Counted from the first letter of the stretch, positions 15,903 through 26,275 are shown. The stretch is 64,000 bases of DNA from Microbacterium sp. (GCF_031178445.1 NZ_JAPSIY010000011.1:1-64000); one strand, 5' to 3'. A program made the numbers and translations. The notes: generated by a model not told the origin, from the sequence alone.

Positions 15903-17882
15903 GTGGAGAACTTCTCCGAGACCCAGAACGATCATCCGGCCGCCGATTCGGCCGCACCCGCGACCGAGGCTCCGGCCGCTCCGGCCCGCAAGCGCGCACC
16001 TCGACGTGCGACTTCCGCGTCCGCCGCGGCGACGGCCGAGGCGACCGTGAGCGAGGCGCCGCAGGCGACCTCCGCCGAGGCTCAGGCCTCGCCCGCCGAG
16101 GCATCAGGAGCCGATGAGGCACCGAAGGCGAAGGCACCGCGCCGCACTCGTGCGAAGAAGGCGGACGTCGAGAACGCGGATGCCGAGAAGGCGGAGGCCG
16201 CGACATCCGCCGCCCCGGCAGCGGAGGCCCCCGCCGATGCCCCCGCGAAGCCGGCGCGGAAGCGTGCGACGAGCAAGAAGGCCAAGGCGGACGACGAGGC
16301 GCCGGCATCGGACGCCGCGGACCAGCCCGCCGCAGCCGTTGCAGCACCTGCCGAAGGCGGCGACGAGACCAAGCAGGCGAAGCGTCCCGCACGCGGGCGC
16401 CGCGGTGCAAAGTCCGGTGACGCCGACGCCTCGGCGGAGCAGGGCGGCGAGGATTCGGCACCCGCCGAATCCTCTTCGCAGGCGGACCAGTCGCAGGGCG
16501 GCGAAGGCGCCGACAACGACGGCGAGGGCGGCGGACGTCGCAGCCGTAACCGCAGCCGCAACCGCGGCCGCGGTCAGAACGGCGGCCAGAACGACAGTGC
16601 CCCGGTCGAGGAGGACCAGTCCTCCGGTCGCACCCGCCAGCGCAACAAGCGCCGTGGCGGCGGAAACCAGACCGCCGACGAGTTCGAGACCGAGATCGGC
16701 GAGGACGACGTGCTCATCCCGATCGCCGGCATCCTCGACATCCTCGAGAACTACGCGTTCGTGCGCACCACCGGCTATCTCGCCGGCTCGAGCGATGTGT
16801 ACGTCTCGCTCGGTCAGGTCAAGAAGTACAACCTGCGCAAGGGCGACGCCGTCGTCGGCGCCATCAAGCAGCCCCGTGAGGGTGAGCAGCAGGGGCGCCA
16901 GAAGTACAACGCGCTCGTGAAGGTGAACTCCGTCAACGGACTCTCGCCCGACGATGCGGCAGGGCGTGTCGAGTTCGGCAAGCTGACCCCGCTGTACCCG
17001 CAGGAGCGCCTGCGCCTGGAGACGGCTCCCGAGAAGCTGACGCAGCGCATCATCGATCTCGTCGCACCCATCGGCAAGGGACAGCGCGGCCTGATCGTCG
17101 CGCCGCCCAAGGCGGGCAAGACCATCGTGCTGCAGCAGATCGCGAACGCCATCGCGCAGAACAACCCTGAGGTCCACCTCATGGTCGTGCTCGTCGACGA
17201 GCGCCCGGAAGAGGTCACCGACATGCAGCGCTCGGTGAAGGGAGAGGTCATCGCCTCGACCTTCGACCGCCCTGCAGAGGACCACACCACGGTCGCCGAG
17301 CTCGCGATCGAGCGCGCCAAGCGTCTGGTCGAGCTCGGCCGCGACGTCGTCGTGCTGCTCGACTCGATCACCCGTCTCGGCCGCGCCTACAACATCTCGG
17401 CCCCGGCTTCCGGGCGCGTGCTCACCGGTGGCGTCGACGCCTCGGCGCTCTACCCGCCGAAGCGCTTCTTCGGCGCCGCACGCAACATCGAGAACGGCGG
17501 CTCGCTGACCATCCTCGCCACGGCCCTGGTCGAGACCGGATCCAAGATGGACGAGGTCATCTTCGAGGAGTTCAAGGGAACGGGCAACAGCGAGCTGCGC
17601 CTCTCCCGGGCACTCGCAGACAAGCGGATCTTCCCGGCGGTCGACGTCAACGCGTCGAGCACCCGCCGTGAGGAGATGCTGCTCTCCGCCGACGAGGTCA
17701 AGATCACCTGGAAGCTGCGCCGCGCCCTCGCCGGCCTCGACCCGCAGCAGGCGCTGGAGGTCGTGCTCGGCAAGCTGAAGGAGACCAGCTCGAACGTGGA
17801 GTTCCTGTTCCAGATGCAGAAGTCGATCCCGACGCCGCCCCAGACCGGCTCGAGCCACGGCCACGAGAACAACATCCGCTGA
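15903..17882 (+). CDS. rho: transcription termination factor Rho
   Basis: 659 residues; hexameric RNA-dependent ATPase that ends transcripts. The GTG start has GAGGGAG 6 nt upstream. The conserved core begins only at about residue 260 with the primary RNA-binding domain ('[27 protein letters not shown]'), then Walker A 'PPKAGKT' (about residue 401), '[14 protein letters not shown]' and the C-terminal '[20 protein letters not shown]'. The first ~260 residues are an Ala/Glu/Lys/Arg-rich low-complexity extension ending in an Arg/Asn/Gly-rich patch. This is typical of actinobacterial Rho and probably adds RNA binding. prfA follows 22 bp later. Confidence 0.97.
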   Translation: MENFSETQNDHPAADSAAPATEAPAAPARKRAPRRATSASAAATAEATVSEAPQATSAEAQASPAEASGADEAPKAKAPRRTRAKKADVENADAEKAEAATSAAPAAEAPADAPAKPARKRATSKKAKADDEAPASDAADQPAAAVAAPAEGGDETKQAKRPARGRRGAKSGDADASAEQGGEDSAPAESSSQADQSQGGEGADNDGEGGGRRSRNRSRNRGRGQNGGQNDSAPVEEDQSSGRTRQRNKRRGGGNQTADEFETEIGEDDVLIPIAGILDILENYAFVRTTGYLAGSSDVYVSLGQVKKYNLRKGDAVVGAIKQPREGEQQGRQKYNALVKVNSVNGLSPDDAAGRVEFGKLTPLYPQERLRLETAPEKLTQRIIDLVAPIGKGQRGLIVAPPKAGKTIVLQQIANAIAQNNPEVHLMVVLVDERPEEVTDMQRSVKGEVIASTFDRPAEDHTTVAELAIERAKRLVELGRDVVVLLDSITRLGRAYNISAPASGRVLTGGVDASALYPPKRFFGAARNIENGGSLTILATALVETGSKMDEVIFEEFKGTGNSELRLSRALADKRIFPAVDVNASSTRREEMLLSADEVKITWKLRRALAGLDPQQALEVVLGKLKETSSNVEFLFQMQKSIPTPPQTGSSHGHENNIR

Positions 17883-17904
17883 CCGTCTTCCGAACGGAGC
17901 ACAG

Positions 17905-18987
17905 GTGTTCGAGTCCGTCCAGGGACTGATCGACGAGCACCGTCGGGTGCAGGAGGAGCTCTCCGACCCGGCGGTGCACGCCGATGCGGCGCGCGCCAAA
18001 CGAGTCAACCGCCGGTATGCCGAGCTGAACCGCATCGTCGCCGCGCATGACGCGTGGCTGGCGGCGTCGGAGGATCTGGATGCGGCGCGCGAGCTCGCCC
18101 GCGAGGACGAGGCGTTCGCCGCCGAGGTGCCAGCGCTCGAGGAGGGCCTGCAGGCCGCCCAGGAGCGGCTGCGTCGCCTGCTCATCCCGCGCGACCCGGA
18201 CGACGCCCGCGACGTGATCATGGAGATCAAGGCGGGGGAGGGCGGTGCCGAGAGCGCCCTGTTCGCCGCCGACCTGCTGCGCATGTATGTGCAGTACGCA
18301 GCGTCGATGGGCTGGAAGACCGAGCTGCTTGAGCGCAACGAGTCCGACCTTGGCGGTTACAAGGACGTGCAGGTCGCGATCAAGGGGTCGTCGGCGGACC
18401 CCGCGCAGGGTGTCTGGGCCCATCTGAAATACGAGGGTGGCGTGCACCGTGTGCAGCGGGTGCCGGCGACGGAGTCCCAGGGGCGCATCCACACCTCCAC
18501 CACCGGGGTGCTGGTGTTTCCCGAGGTCGACGAGCCGGACGAGATCGAGATCAACCAGAGCGATCTGAAGATCGACGTGTTCCGCTCGTCGGGTCCGGGC
18601 GGGCAATCGGTGAACACCACCGACTCGGCCGTGCGGATCACCCACGTTCCCACCGGCATCGTCGTGTCCATGCAGAACGAGAAGTCGCAGCTGCAGAATC
18701 GCGAGGCGGGTATGCGTGTGCTCCGCGCACGGCTGCTGGCGAAGCAGCAGGAGGAGCTCGACGCCGCGGCATCCGACGCCCGTCGATCCCAGATCCGCGG
18801 CATGGACCGCTCCGAGCGCATCCGCACCTACAACTTCCCCGAGAACCGCATCGCGGATCACCGCACGGGCTACAAGGCGTACAACCTCGATCAGGTGATG
18901 GACGGCGCGCTCGCTCCCATCATCGAATCGTGCATCGAGGCGGATGAGGCCGAGAGGCTCGCGGCACTGGGAGGCGATGAGCGATGA
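17905..18987 (+). CDS. prfA: peptide chain release factor 1
   Basis: 360 residues; recognises UAA and UAG in the ribosomal A site and triggers peptide release. The RF1-specific tripeptide PAT lies in '[15 protein letters not shown]', distinguishing it from RF2. The catalytic GGQ is in '[17 protein letters not shown]' at about residues 232-234. The GTG start lies 22 bp after rho. Its usual partner prmC, which methylates the GGQ glutamine, is displaced about 2.1 kb downstream by a GNAT gene and a cysK-cysE pair. The GNAT gene overlaps the prfA stop by 4 bp. Confidence 0.97.
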   Translation: MFESVQGLIDEHRRVQEELSDPAVHADAARAKRVNRRYAELNRIVAAHDAWLAASEDLDAARELAREDEAFAAEVPALEEGLQAAQERLRRLLIPRDPDDARDVIMEIKAGEGGAESALFAADLLRMYVQYAASMGWKTELLERNESDLGGYKDVQVAIKGSSADPAQGVWAHLKYEGGVHRVQRVPATESQGRIHTSTTGVLVFPEVDEPDEIEINQSDLKIDVFRSSGPGGQSVNTTDSAVRITHVPTGIVVSMQNEKSQLQNREAGMRVLRARLLAKQQEELDAAASDARRSQIRGMDRSERIRTYNFPENRIADHRTGYKAYNLDQVMDGALAPIIESCIEADEAERLAALGGDER

Positions 18988-19487
18988 CGTCGAACGACCA
19001 GATCGTCATCCGTGAGGCGACGGCGGATGACTGGGCGGAGATCTTCCCGTTCTTCTCCGCGATCGTCCAGGACGGCGAGACGTACGCCTACCCCGAGGAG
19101 ATGAGTTCTGAACAGGCCGCTTCGCTGTGGATGGAGCACGCTCCGTCGCGCACCGTCGTCGCGGTCGTCGATGGGCGCGTGGTCGGCTCAGCGAAGATGG
19201 GGCCGAACCGGCCCGGTCGCGGGGCCCACGTGGGCACTGCCTCGTTCATGGTCGACCCCGCCGCCCGCGGGGGAGGGATCGGCCGTGCGCTCGGTGTCCA
19301 CGTCATCGACTGGCATCGAGCCGAAGGATTCTCGGCCATCCAGTTCAACGCGGTGGTGCAGACGAACACGGGTGCGGTGCGGCTGTGGCAGTCGCTGGGC
19401 TTCGAGATCGTCGGCACGGTGCCGGAGGCCTTCCGCTCCCGCAGACACGGGCTGGTGGGCCTGCACGTGATGCACCTGCCGCTCTGA
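18984..19487 (+). CDS. GNAT family N-acetyltransferase
   Basis: 167 residues with a GNAT fold: an N-terminal '[20 protein letters not shown]' strand-helix, '[12 protein letters not shown]', and the acetyl-CoA motif A in '[26 protein letters not shown]', then '[29 protein letters not shown]', which resembles PhinothricinAT/RimI-type acyltransferases. The substrate is unknown. The start overlaps the prfA stop (ATGA), so it is translationally coupled to RF1; whether that is functional or incidental cannot be told. It is convergent with cysE. Confidence 0.85.
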   Translation: MTSNDQIVIREATADDWAEIFPFFSAIVQDGETYAYPEEMSSEQAASLWMEHAPSRTVVAVVDGRVVGSAKMGPNRPGRGAHVGTASFMVDPAARGGGIGRALGVHVIDWHRAEGFSAIQFNAVVQTNTGAVRLWQSLGFEIVGTVPEAFRSRRHGLVGLHVMHLPL

Positions 19488-19499
19488 GCGGCCGGTGAC

Positions 19500-20069
19500 T
19501 CAGATCGCGTAGTCGGCGGCGGTGAGCAGCGCACGCGACTCGTCCGCAGACGTGCGCGTGCGAGGTCTGGCGGGGATGCCGACCAGGATGCTGTCCGCGG
19601 GAGCGTCCTTGGTCACCACGGCGTTCGCCCCCACCACCGAGCGGGCACCGATCCGCACCGGTCCGAGGACTTTCGCGCCCGAGCCGACGGAGACGCCGTC
19701 ATCGAGGGTGGGATGCCGCTTGCCGTGGTCACGGGTGCGCCCGCCCAGCGTGACCCCGTGGTAGAGCATGACGTCGTCGCCGATCTCGGCGGTCTCGCCG
19801 ATCACCACGCCCATGCCGTGGTCGATGAAGAACCGCCGCCCGATCCTCGCCCCCGGGTGGATCTCGATCCCGGTCAGCCAGCGGGTCAGCTGCGATCCCG
19901 CCCTCGCCAGCAGATAGACCTTGCGCCGCCAGAGGGCGTGCCAGACGCGGTGCGCCCAGATCGCGTGCAGGCCGGGGTACAGCAGAGCCACCTCGACCCC
20001 GCTGCGTGCAGCGGGGTCGCGGCGGCGTGCGGCCGCGATGTCCTCGCGGATCCGGGCGATCATTCCCAC
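19500..20069 (-). CDS. cysE: serine O-acetyltransferase (short EpsC/CysE type)
   Basis: 189 residues; transfers acetyl from acetyl-CoA to serine, the first step of cysteine synthesis. The N-terminal helical part ('[22 protein letters not shown]', '[10 protein letters not shown]') leads into a left-handed beta-helix of hexapeptide repeats with the active-site histidines in '[18 protein letters not shown]' and '[19 protein letters not shown]'. It is the short bacterial form lacking most of the CysE N-terminal domain. Either GTG 20069 or ATG 20063 could start it. It is the second gene of a cysK-cysE operon, 7 to 13 bp after cysK. Confidence 0.94.
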   Translation of the reverse strand: MGMIARIREDIAAARRRDPAARSGVEVALLYPGLHAIWAHRVWHALWRRKVYLLARAGSQLTRWLTGIEIHPGARIGRRFFIDHGMGVVIGETAEIGDDVMLYHGVTLGGRTRDHGKRHPTLDDGVSVGSGAKVLGPVRIGARSVVGANAVVTKDAPADSILVGIPARPRTRTSADESRALLTAADYAI

Positions 20070-20076
20070 AGGGATG

Positions 20077-21015
20077 TCAGTCCTCGCGCAGGTCCTCGAA
20101 CAGCGCGGTGGACAGATAGCGCTCGCCCGTGTCGGGTGCGACGACGACGATCGTCTTGCCCGCGCTCTCCGGTCGCTTAGCGACCTTGAGCGCCTGAGCG
20201 ACAGCGGCTCCGCTGGAGATGCCGACCAGGAGTCCTTCCTTGGCGGCCAGGGCGCGGGCGGTCGCCAGCGACTCGTCGAACTCGGCCGTGATGACCTCGT
20301 CGATCACCTCGCGATCGAGCACGTCCGGCACGAAGTTCGGCCCGATGCCCTGGATCTTCGCGGGGCCGGTGCGGCCCTCCGAAAGAAGCGGCGAGTCCTT
20401 CGGCTCGACGGCGATGACCTTGACGTCCGGGTTCGCCGCCTTCAGCGCCTGCCCGGTGCCCGTGACCGTCCCTCCGGTGCCGACGCCCGCGACGAACACG
20501 TCGACGGCGCCGTCGGTGTCGCGCAGGATCTCCTGAGCAGTGGTCTCGCGATGGATGCGCGGGTTCGCGGCGTTCTCGAACTGGCGTGCCCAGACCGCGC
20601 CCGGTGTGCTCTCGATGATCTCCTTCAGCACCTCGATGGCACCGCTCATACCCTTCGTGGGGTCGCTGAGCACGAGTTCGGCGCCGAACGCCTTGAGCAG
20701 CACCCGACGCTCCTTCGACATCGAGGCGGGCATCGTGAGGATGACCTTGTAGCCGCGCGCGGCGCCCACCATCGCCAGGGCGATGCCGGTGTTGCCGCTG
20801 GTCGCCTCGACGATCGTGCCGCCGGGCTTGAGCTCACCCGAGGCCTCTGCGGCATCGACGATGGCGATGCCGATGCGGTCCTTGACGCTGGATGCCGGAT
20901 TGAACGACTCGAGCTTGACCAGCACGGTCGCGTCCAGCCCCTCGGTGAGGTGGTTCAGACGGACCAGGGGCGTGTTGCCGAAGGCCGTGGTGATATCGGA
21001 GTGGATGCCGGCCAC
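20077..21015 (-). CDS. cysK: cysteine synthase (O-acetylserine sulfhydrylase)
   Basis: 312 residues; PLP enzyme making cysteine from O-acetylserine and sulfide. The PLP lysine is in '[13 protein letters not shown]', the substrate loop is '[11 protein letters not shown]', the phosphate-binding loop is '[12 protein letters not shown]', and '[11 protein letters not shown]' is near the C-terminus. GTG 21015 was chosen because AAAGGA lies 8 nt upstream and the length matches the family, although the frame stays open much further. It heads an operon with cysE, so substrate and acceptor enzyme are made together. It is divergent from prmC. Confidence 0.95.
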   Translation of the reverse strand: MAGIHSDITTAFGNTPLVRLNHLTEGLDATVLVKLESFNPASSVKDRIGIAIVDAAEASGELKPGGTIVEATSGNTGIALAMVGAARGYKVILTMPASMSKERRVLLKAFGAELVLSDPTKGMSGAIEVLKEIIESTPGAVWARQFENAANPRIHRETTAQEILRDTDGAVDVFVAGVGTGGTVTGTGQALKAANPDVKVIAVEPKDSPLLSEGRTGPAKIQGIGPNFVPDVLDREVIDEVITAEFDESLATARALAAKEGLLVGISSGAAVAQALKVAKRPESAGKTIVVVAPDTGERYLSTALFEDLRED

Positions 21016-21102
21016 GTCGGATCCTTTCGTCAGCGGATGATGGGCCAAGCCTACTTCGCGAGGTTCTGCGGCCGCCGAATGTGTCGGCGGCGGCGTAACG
21101 CA

Positions 21103-21108
21103 TACGCT
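21103..21108 (+). promoter_or_regulatory. -10 element for prmC, leaderless geometry
   Basis: TACGCT is followed by 6 nt and the ATG at 21115. Confidence 0.5.
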
Positions 21109-21114
21109 GAGGGG

Positions 21115-21972
21115 ATGCCCGATCCGCTCTCCGCGCGCCTGCGCGCCATCGTCACGCAGCTGACTGCCGCCGGAGTGAACGACCCGGTCGTGGACGCGGA
21201 GCTGCTGATCGGGCATGTCCTGGGTCTCAGCAGGGGAGAGGTCCAGGCGGCGCTCGTGCGCGGTGACGGCATCTCCGACGACCAGGCGGCGGCGCTCGAC
21301 GCGCTCGTCGCGCGCCGCGCCGCCCGCGAGCCCCTGCAGCATCTGACCGGCACGGCGGCCTTCCGTCACCTGGAGCTCGCTGTCGGTCCCGGCGTCTTCG
21401 TACCGAGACCCGAGACCGAGACCGTCGTGCAGTTCGCCATCGACGCGCTCCTCGGCGATGCAGCGCCCGAACCCGTCGCGATCGACCTCGGCACCGGCAG
21501 CGGGGCGATCGCCCTCGCCATGGCCACGGAGGTTCCCCACGCCCGCGTGTTCGCCGTCGAGCGCTCTCCCGAAGCGCATGCCTGGGCGGGTCGCAACACC
21601 GCGTCCGCGGCGAACGTCACCCTCGTCCTCGGCGATCTGGCCACCGCGTTCGACGAACTGCGCGGCACCGCCTCGGTCGTGATCTCCAACCCGCCGTACA
21701 TCCCCGACGACGCCGTGCCGCGCGACCCGGAGGTGCGGTTGTTCGACCCGGCGCAGGCGCTGTACGGCGGCCCTGACGGACTCGACGTCGTGCGGGTGAT
21801 CAGTCGCCGTGCTCACGAGCTGCTGCGGCGGGGCGGCACCCTCGTGCTCGAGCACGGCGAGCTGCAGGCGGCCGCGATCCGCAAGATACTCGAGACCGAC
21901 GGATGGCGTGCCGTCGCGTCGCACCAGGACCTCACACGCCGCGACCGCGCCACCACGGCGCTCCGCCCCTGA
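21115..21972 (+). CDS. prmC: peptide chain release factor N5-glutamine methyltransferase
   Basis: 285 residues; SAM-dependent methylation of the GGQ glutamine in RF1 and RF2. An N-terminal helical domain ('PVVDAELLIGHVLGLSRGEV') is followed by the methyltransferase fold: SAM motif 'VAIDLGTGSGAIALAM', acidic 'VFAVERSPEA' and the signature NPPY in 'VVISNPPYIPDDAVP'. The start at 21115 was chosen by domain boundary and a -10 hexamer 6 nt upstream, although the frame stays open for over a kilobase upstream. It is functionally linked to prfA but separated from it here. Confidence 0.95.
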   Translation: MPDPLSARLRAIVTQLTAAGVNDPVVDAELLIGHVLGLSRGEVQAALVRGDGISDDQAAALDALVARRAAREPLQHLTGTAAFRHLELAVGPGVFVPRPETETVVQFAIDALLGDAAPEPVAIDLGTGSGAIALAMATEVPHARVFAVERSPEAHAWAGRNTASAANVTLVLGDLATAFDELRGTASVVISNPPYIPDDAVPRDPEVRLFDPAQALYGGPDGLDVVRVISRRAHELLRRGGTLVLEHGELQAAAIRKILETDGWRAVASHQDLTRRDRATTALRP

Positions 21973-22007
21973 CCGCTCTCTCAGGGGCAACTCCGAGACC
22001 GCACCCG

Positions 22008-22013
22008 TAGAAT
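22008..22013 (+). promoter_or_regulatory. -10 element for tsaC, near-leaderless
   Basis: TAGAAT lies 9 nt before ATG 22023, with no Shine-Dalgarno between. Confidence 0.5.
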
Positions 22014-22022
22014 AGGCATGCC

Positions 22023-22841
22023 ATGTCCACTGTCTTCGATTGCCGCGACGAGGCGCAGATCCTCGCAGGCATGCGCCACGCCCGCCAGGCCATCGCCCGA
22101 GGCGAGCTCGTCGTGCTGCCCACCGACACCGTCTACGGGCTGGCCGCCGACGCCTTCTCGCCCGCGGCCGTACAGCGACTGCTCGACGCCAAGGGACGCA
22201 GTCGCGAGATGCCCCCGCCCGTCCTCGTCGCCGGGCAGGACATGCTCGCCGCGCTCGTCGAGTCGATCCCAGAGCCGGTTCAGCGGCTCGTCGACGCGTT
22301 CTGGCCCGGTGGTCTCACCATCGTGCTGCCCGCCCAGCCGTCACTGACGTGGGACCTGGGCGAGACCCAGGGCACGGTCGCCGTCCGGATGCCCGATCGG
22401 CGCATCGCCCTCGAACTGATCGCCGAGACCGGCCCGCTGGCAGTGTCGAGCGCGAACCTGACCGGTTACGCCGCGGCGGTCATCGCGTCCGATGCGGAGC
22501 GGATGCTCGGAGACAGCGTCGCCGTGTACCTGGAGGAGGGCTACAGCGACACGGGCGTCCCGTCGACGATCGTGGACGCCACTTCGCTCGTCGCCGTCGA
22601 CGGCGAGGAGCGAGCCGCGATCCGCGTCCTGCGCGAGGGCGCCGTCAGCCGCGAGCAGCTCGAAGAGGTTCTCGGCGATCTGCTGGAGCCCGCGGAGAAC
22701 CCCGATGACGCCGCGGCCCCCGCAGAAGCCGATCAGGCCGACGAGGCAGCCGGCGACGGAGAGGATCAGGACACCGCCGACACCGAGCCCGGTGAGCCGA
22801 GCGGCACGGCCTCCGCCGCTCGCGCGGACGGCTCGGCGTGA
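22023..22841 (+). CDS. tsaC: L-threonylcarbamoyladenylate synthase (TsaC/Sua5/YrdC)
   Basis: 272 residues; makes threonylcarbamoyl-AMP for the t6A37 modification of ANN-decoding tRNAs. The YrdC fold is seen in 'GELVVLPTDTVYGLAADAF', 'DAKGRSREMPPPVLVAG', 'PGGLTIVLPA', 'VAVRMPDRRIAL' and 'LAVSSANLTG'. The last ~50 residues are an acidic Ala/Asp/Glu tail with no Sua5 C-terminal domain. It sits between prmC and wecA as in many actinobacteria, and its stop overlaps the wecA GTG by 4 bp. Confidence 0.94.
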   Translation: MSTVFDCRDEAQILAGMRHARQAIARGELVVLPTDTVYGLAADAFSPAAVQRLLDAKGRSREMPPPVLVAGQDMLAALVESIPEPVQRLVDAFWPGGLTIVLPAQPSLTWDLGETQGTVAVRMPDRRIALELIAETGPLAVSSANLTGYAAAVIASDAERMLGDSVAVYLEEGYSDTGVPSTIVDATSLVAVDGEERAAIRVLREGAVSREQLEEVLGDLLEPAENPDDAAAPAEADQADEAAGDGEDQDTADTEPGEPSGTASAARADGSA

Positions 22842-23992
22842 AGCAGTACCTGTTCACGATCATCCTGACGGCGGCGATCACCTTCGCGCTGACATGGGCG
22901 GTCTGGCGGCTGAGCCTGAAGTTCAAGCTCTACCCCGGCATCCGTGAACGGGACGTGCACAAGACACCGACCCCGCGTCTGGGCGGGGTGGCGATGTTCA
23001 TCGGGATCGCGGCCGCCATCGGCGTCTCCGCGGCCAACCCCTTCTTCGAGCGGATGTGGGCGCCACCTCAGACCATGTGGGCGATCCTCGGCGCCGCGCT
23101 GCTGATTGCCGTGATCGGCGTCATCGACGACCTGTGGGATCTGGACTGGATGATCAAGCTCGCCGCTCAGTTCCTCGCGGCAGGCATCATCACCGCCGGG
23201 GGAGGACTGCAGATCCTTTCCCTGCCCGTCGGGGACATGATCCTGGTCTCACCGTGGGTGAGCATCTCGATCACCATGTTCGCCATCGTCGTCGTCATGA
23301 ACGCGGTCAACTTCATCGACGGACTGGACGGCCTGGTCGCGGGCGTCTGCCTGATCGCCAACGGCGTCTTCTTCGTCTACGCGTACATCATCACCCGTGA
23401 CTCAGGGGCGACGAGCTACTTCAACCTCGCGACCTTCCTCGCCGCCGTGCTGATCGGCGCCTGCATGGGATTCCTGCCGTTCAACTGGAGCCCCGCGAAG
23501 CTCTTCATGGGCGACTCCGGCGCGCTCGTGCTCGGCCTTCTGATGGCGACCTCGGCGATCGCGCTGACCACGCAGGGGGACGTCAATGCCTTCGACCCCG
23601 AGCGGTTCGGCCGCTCTCAGCTGCTGGGTGCGTTCATCCCGATCGTGCTGCCGCTGGTGATCGTGATGCTGCCGCTGCTGGATTTCGGGCTCGCCGTCTT
23701 CCGTCGCATGCGCGCAGGCAAGTCGCCGTTCGCCCCCGACCGCAAGCACCTGCATCACCGGATGCTCGACCTCGGCCACCGCGACCGCGATGCGGTGCTG
23801 GTGTTCTACGCCTGGACCGCTGTCATCTCGCTCGCCGTGCTGCTGATGTACATCGCCTCACGTCAGGACTGGCCCGGCGGCTACCTCGTGGGTGTCGGCT
23901 TCGGCATTCTCGGAGTCGCCGCCTGCCTGATCGTGACGCTGCGTCCGCCCCGTCGTCCCCTCGACTCTCACACCCACCAGGAGCCCCGATGA
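22838..23992 (+). CDS. wecA: undecaprenyl/decaprenyl-phosphate GlcNAc-1-phosphate transferase (WecA/MraY family)
   Basis: 384 residues and about eleven transmembrane helices. It transfers a phospho-sugar, usually GlcNAc-1-P, from a UDP-sugar to the polyprenyl phosphate carrier to start a cell-wall polymer. Motifs: 'HKTPTPRLGGVAMF', the Mg-binding DDxxD in 'GVIDDLWDLDW', 'VNFIDGLDGL', 'FMGDSGAL' and the cytosolic histidine motif 'KHLHHR'. The GTG start overlaps the tsaC stop and its own stop overlaps the next gene by 4 bp. This is the usual position, just upstream of the atp operon, in actinobacteria. Confidence 0.93.
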   Translation: MKQYLFTIILTAAITFALTWAVWRLSLKFKLYPGIRERDVHKTPTPRLGGVAMFIGIAAAIGVSAANPFFERMWAPPQTMWAILGAALLIAVIGVIDDLWDLDWMIKLAAQFLAAGIITAGGGLQILSLPVGDMILVSPWVSISITMFAIVVVMNAVNFIDGLDGLVAGVCLIANGVFFVYAYIITRDSGATSYFNLATFLAAVLIGACMGFLPFNWSPAKLFMGDSGALVLGLLMATSAIALTTQGDVNAFDPERFGRSQLLGAFIPIVLPLVIVMLPLLDFGLAVFRRMRAGKSPFAPDRKHLHHRMLDLGHRDRDAVLVFYAWTAVISLAVLLMYIASRQDWPGGYLVGVGFGILGVAACLIVTLRPPRRPLDSHTHQEPR

Positions 23993-24477
23993 GCCCGAGC
24001 CCCGTCTCCAGCACCCCGATTCTGCGCCGCACGCTGCTGTGGTCGGCAGGCGCGGCCGTCGCCCTGGGAGTGATCGCCGGAGCGATCGGCTTCGCCGTGG
24101 CCGGTGTAAACGGCCTGTGGAGCGGTCTGCTCGGCGTGCTGCTCGCCGTGCTGTTCCTCGCCATCACCGGCGCCAGCATCCTGTTCGCCAACCGTTGGTT
24201 CGGTGACCCGCTCTACGTGCAGCTGTTCTTCGCGATCGTGCTCGGTGGCTGGCTGCTCAAGCTGGGGATCTTCATCGTCGTGATGATCGTGCTCAGCGGT
24301 CAACCATGGATCGTGCCGCTGGTCTTCTTCCTCTCGATCGTGGCCGGCGTGGCCATGTCGCTGATCGTGGATGTGATCGTGCTGGTGCGCATGCGGCTGC
24401 CGCACGTGAGCGACATCTCCCTGCCAACTGAGGTTCCCGAGGATCGCGCGCCCGGTCAGTCCGCAGGCGGCCAGTGA
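23989..24477 (+). CDS. AtpI-like membrane protein
   Basis: 162 residues with about four transmembrane helices ('TLLWSAGAAVALGVIAGAIG', 'LWSGLLGVLLAVLFLAI', 'FFAIVLGGWLLKLGIFIVVM', 'LVFFLSIVAGVAMSLIVD') and a hydrophilic tail. It overlaps wecA by 4 bp and precedes atpB, the position of atpI, whose product is thought to help c-ring assembly or Mg uptake. Sequence conservation in this group is low, so the name rests on size, topology and place. Confidence 0.72.
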   Translation: MSPSPVSSTPILRRTLLWSAGAAVALGVIAGAIGFAVAGVNGLWSGLLGVLLAVLFLAITGASILFANRWFGDPLYVQLFFAIVLGGWLLKLGIFIVVMIVLSGQPWIVPLVFFLSIVAGVAMSLIVDVIVLVRMRLPHVSDISLPTEVPEDRAPGQSAGGQ

Positions 24478-24501
24478 GACTGAGTCGCATCTCCGTTCTG
24501 A

Positions 24502-24507
24502 TAGAGT
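24502..24507 (+). promoter_or_regulatory. -10 element for the atp operon
   Basis: TAGAGT in the context TGATAGAGT is followed by 6 nt and GTG 24514, the same geometry as the leaderless genes of this window. Transcription should start at about 24514. Confidence 0.5.
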
Positions 24508-24513
24508 GAAGTG

Positions 24514-24549
24514 GTGCCGCCCGCTCGCCCGCGAGCGCTTGCGCCGTGA
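24514..24549 (+). CDS. predicted leaderless leader peptide upstream of atpB
   Basis: GTG at 24514, exactly 6 nt after the TAGAGT hexamer, opens an 11-codon frame (MPPARPRALAP) ending TGA 24547-24549. The stop overlaps the ATG of a second short ORF (TGATG). I do not recognise the peptide; its composition is Pro/Arg/Ala. Support comes only from promoter geometry. Confidence 0.35.
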   Translation: MPPARPRALAP

Positions 24550-24614
24550 TGCACACAGACCATCGCCGTACCGGGTTCTCCCGGTGCCCCGACGCTGGAG
24601 CCCGCGCTGTTTAA
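24549..24614 (+). CDS. second short ORF in the atp leader
   Basis: ATG 24549 overlaps the preceding stop as TGATG and runs 21 codons (MHTDHRRTGF...ARAV) to TAA 24612-24614. It spans a hairpin at 24568-24587. It is out of frame with atpB, whose frame is open across the same bases without a canonical start. It is either a coupled leader peptide or the remains of the true atpB start disrupted by a one-base change. Confidence 0.25.
   Translation: MHTDHRRTGFSRCPDAGARAV
24568..24587 (+). other. hairpin in the atp leader
   Basis: GTACCGGG-TTCT-CCCGGTGC forms an 8-bp stem (one T-G pair) with a 4-nt loop. No U-run follows, so it is more likely an RNA structure affecting atpB expression than a terminator. 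Confidence 0.4.
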
Positions 24615-24672
24615 TCTTGCTGCGAACCTGATTCCCAAACTGGCCACCGACGGCGAGTTCCACGGTCCGTCG

Positions 24673-25696
<1,024 letters not shown>

Positions 25697-25723
25697 TCCG
25701 CACCGACTTCTGAAGGAGACAGG

Positions 25724-26275
25724 ATGCTGAACGCTCTTGTCACACGCCTCGCGGCGGAGGAGACTCCCAACCCGCTGATCCCGGCGTGGTACGACATCGT
25801 ATGGTCGGCGCTGTGGTTCGTCATCATCCTCGTGGTGGTGTGGAAGGTCGCCCTCCCGCGTCTGACCGCGATGCTCGACGAGCGCTCCGCCGCCATCGAG
25901 GGGAACATCGCCAAGGCCGATGAGGCGCAGAAGCAGGCCGAGGCGGCGCTGGAGGAGTACACCCGCCAGCTCGCCGAGGCTCGCACCGAGGCCGGTGAGA
26001 TCCGCGAGGCCGCCCGTGAGGACGGCAAGAAGATCGTCGCCGAGGCCAAGGAGACCGCCTCTTCCGAGGCCGCGCGCATCACCGCGGCCGCGCACACGCA
26101 GATCGAGGCCGAGCGCCAGGCGGCGTTCGTTTCGCTGCGCAACGAGGTCGGCACGCTGGCGATCGACCTCGCCGGCGGCGTGGTCGGGGAGACGCTCTCC
26201 GACGACGCGCGTGCGACGGCCGTCGTGGACCGCTTCCTCGCGGACCTCGAGGCCTCCGAGAAGGCAGCGCAGTAA
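25724..26275 (+). CDS. atpF: F-type ATP synthase subunit b
   Basis: A 183-residue peripheral-stalk subunit with one transmembrane helix ('YDIVWSALWFVIILVVVWKV') and a long, charged coiled-coil ('EGNIAKADEAQKQAEAALEEY' onward). GAAGGAG precedes the ATG. Its stop overlaps the atpH ATG by one base (TAATG), so b and delta are separate genes here, not the b-delta fusion of mycobacteria. Confidence 0.95.
   Translation: MLNALVTRLAAEETPNPLIPAWYDIVWSALWFVIILVVVWKVALPRLTAMLDERSAAIEGNIAKADEAQKQAEAALEEYTRQLAEARTEAGEIREAAREDGKKIVAEAKETASSEAARITAAAHTQIEAERQAAFVSLRNEVGTLAIDLAGGVVGETLSDDARATAVVDRFLADLEASEKAAQ

Noticed and set aside
16104..18338. A long minus-strand open frame antisense to rho and prfA
   Set aside because: Shadow frame only; both plus-strand genes show full motifs.
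19921..21114. Plus-strand extension of prmC by about 400 codons across cysK
   Set aside because: The upstream part is antisense to cysK, and the PrmC domain starts at 21115 with a -10 hexamer 6 nt before it.
21016..21990. Minus-strand upstream extension of cysK through prmC
   Set aside because: GTG 21015 has a good Shine-Dalgarno and gives the normal length; the rest is antisense to prmC.
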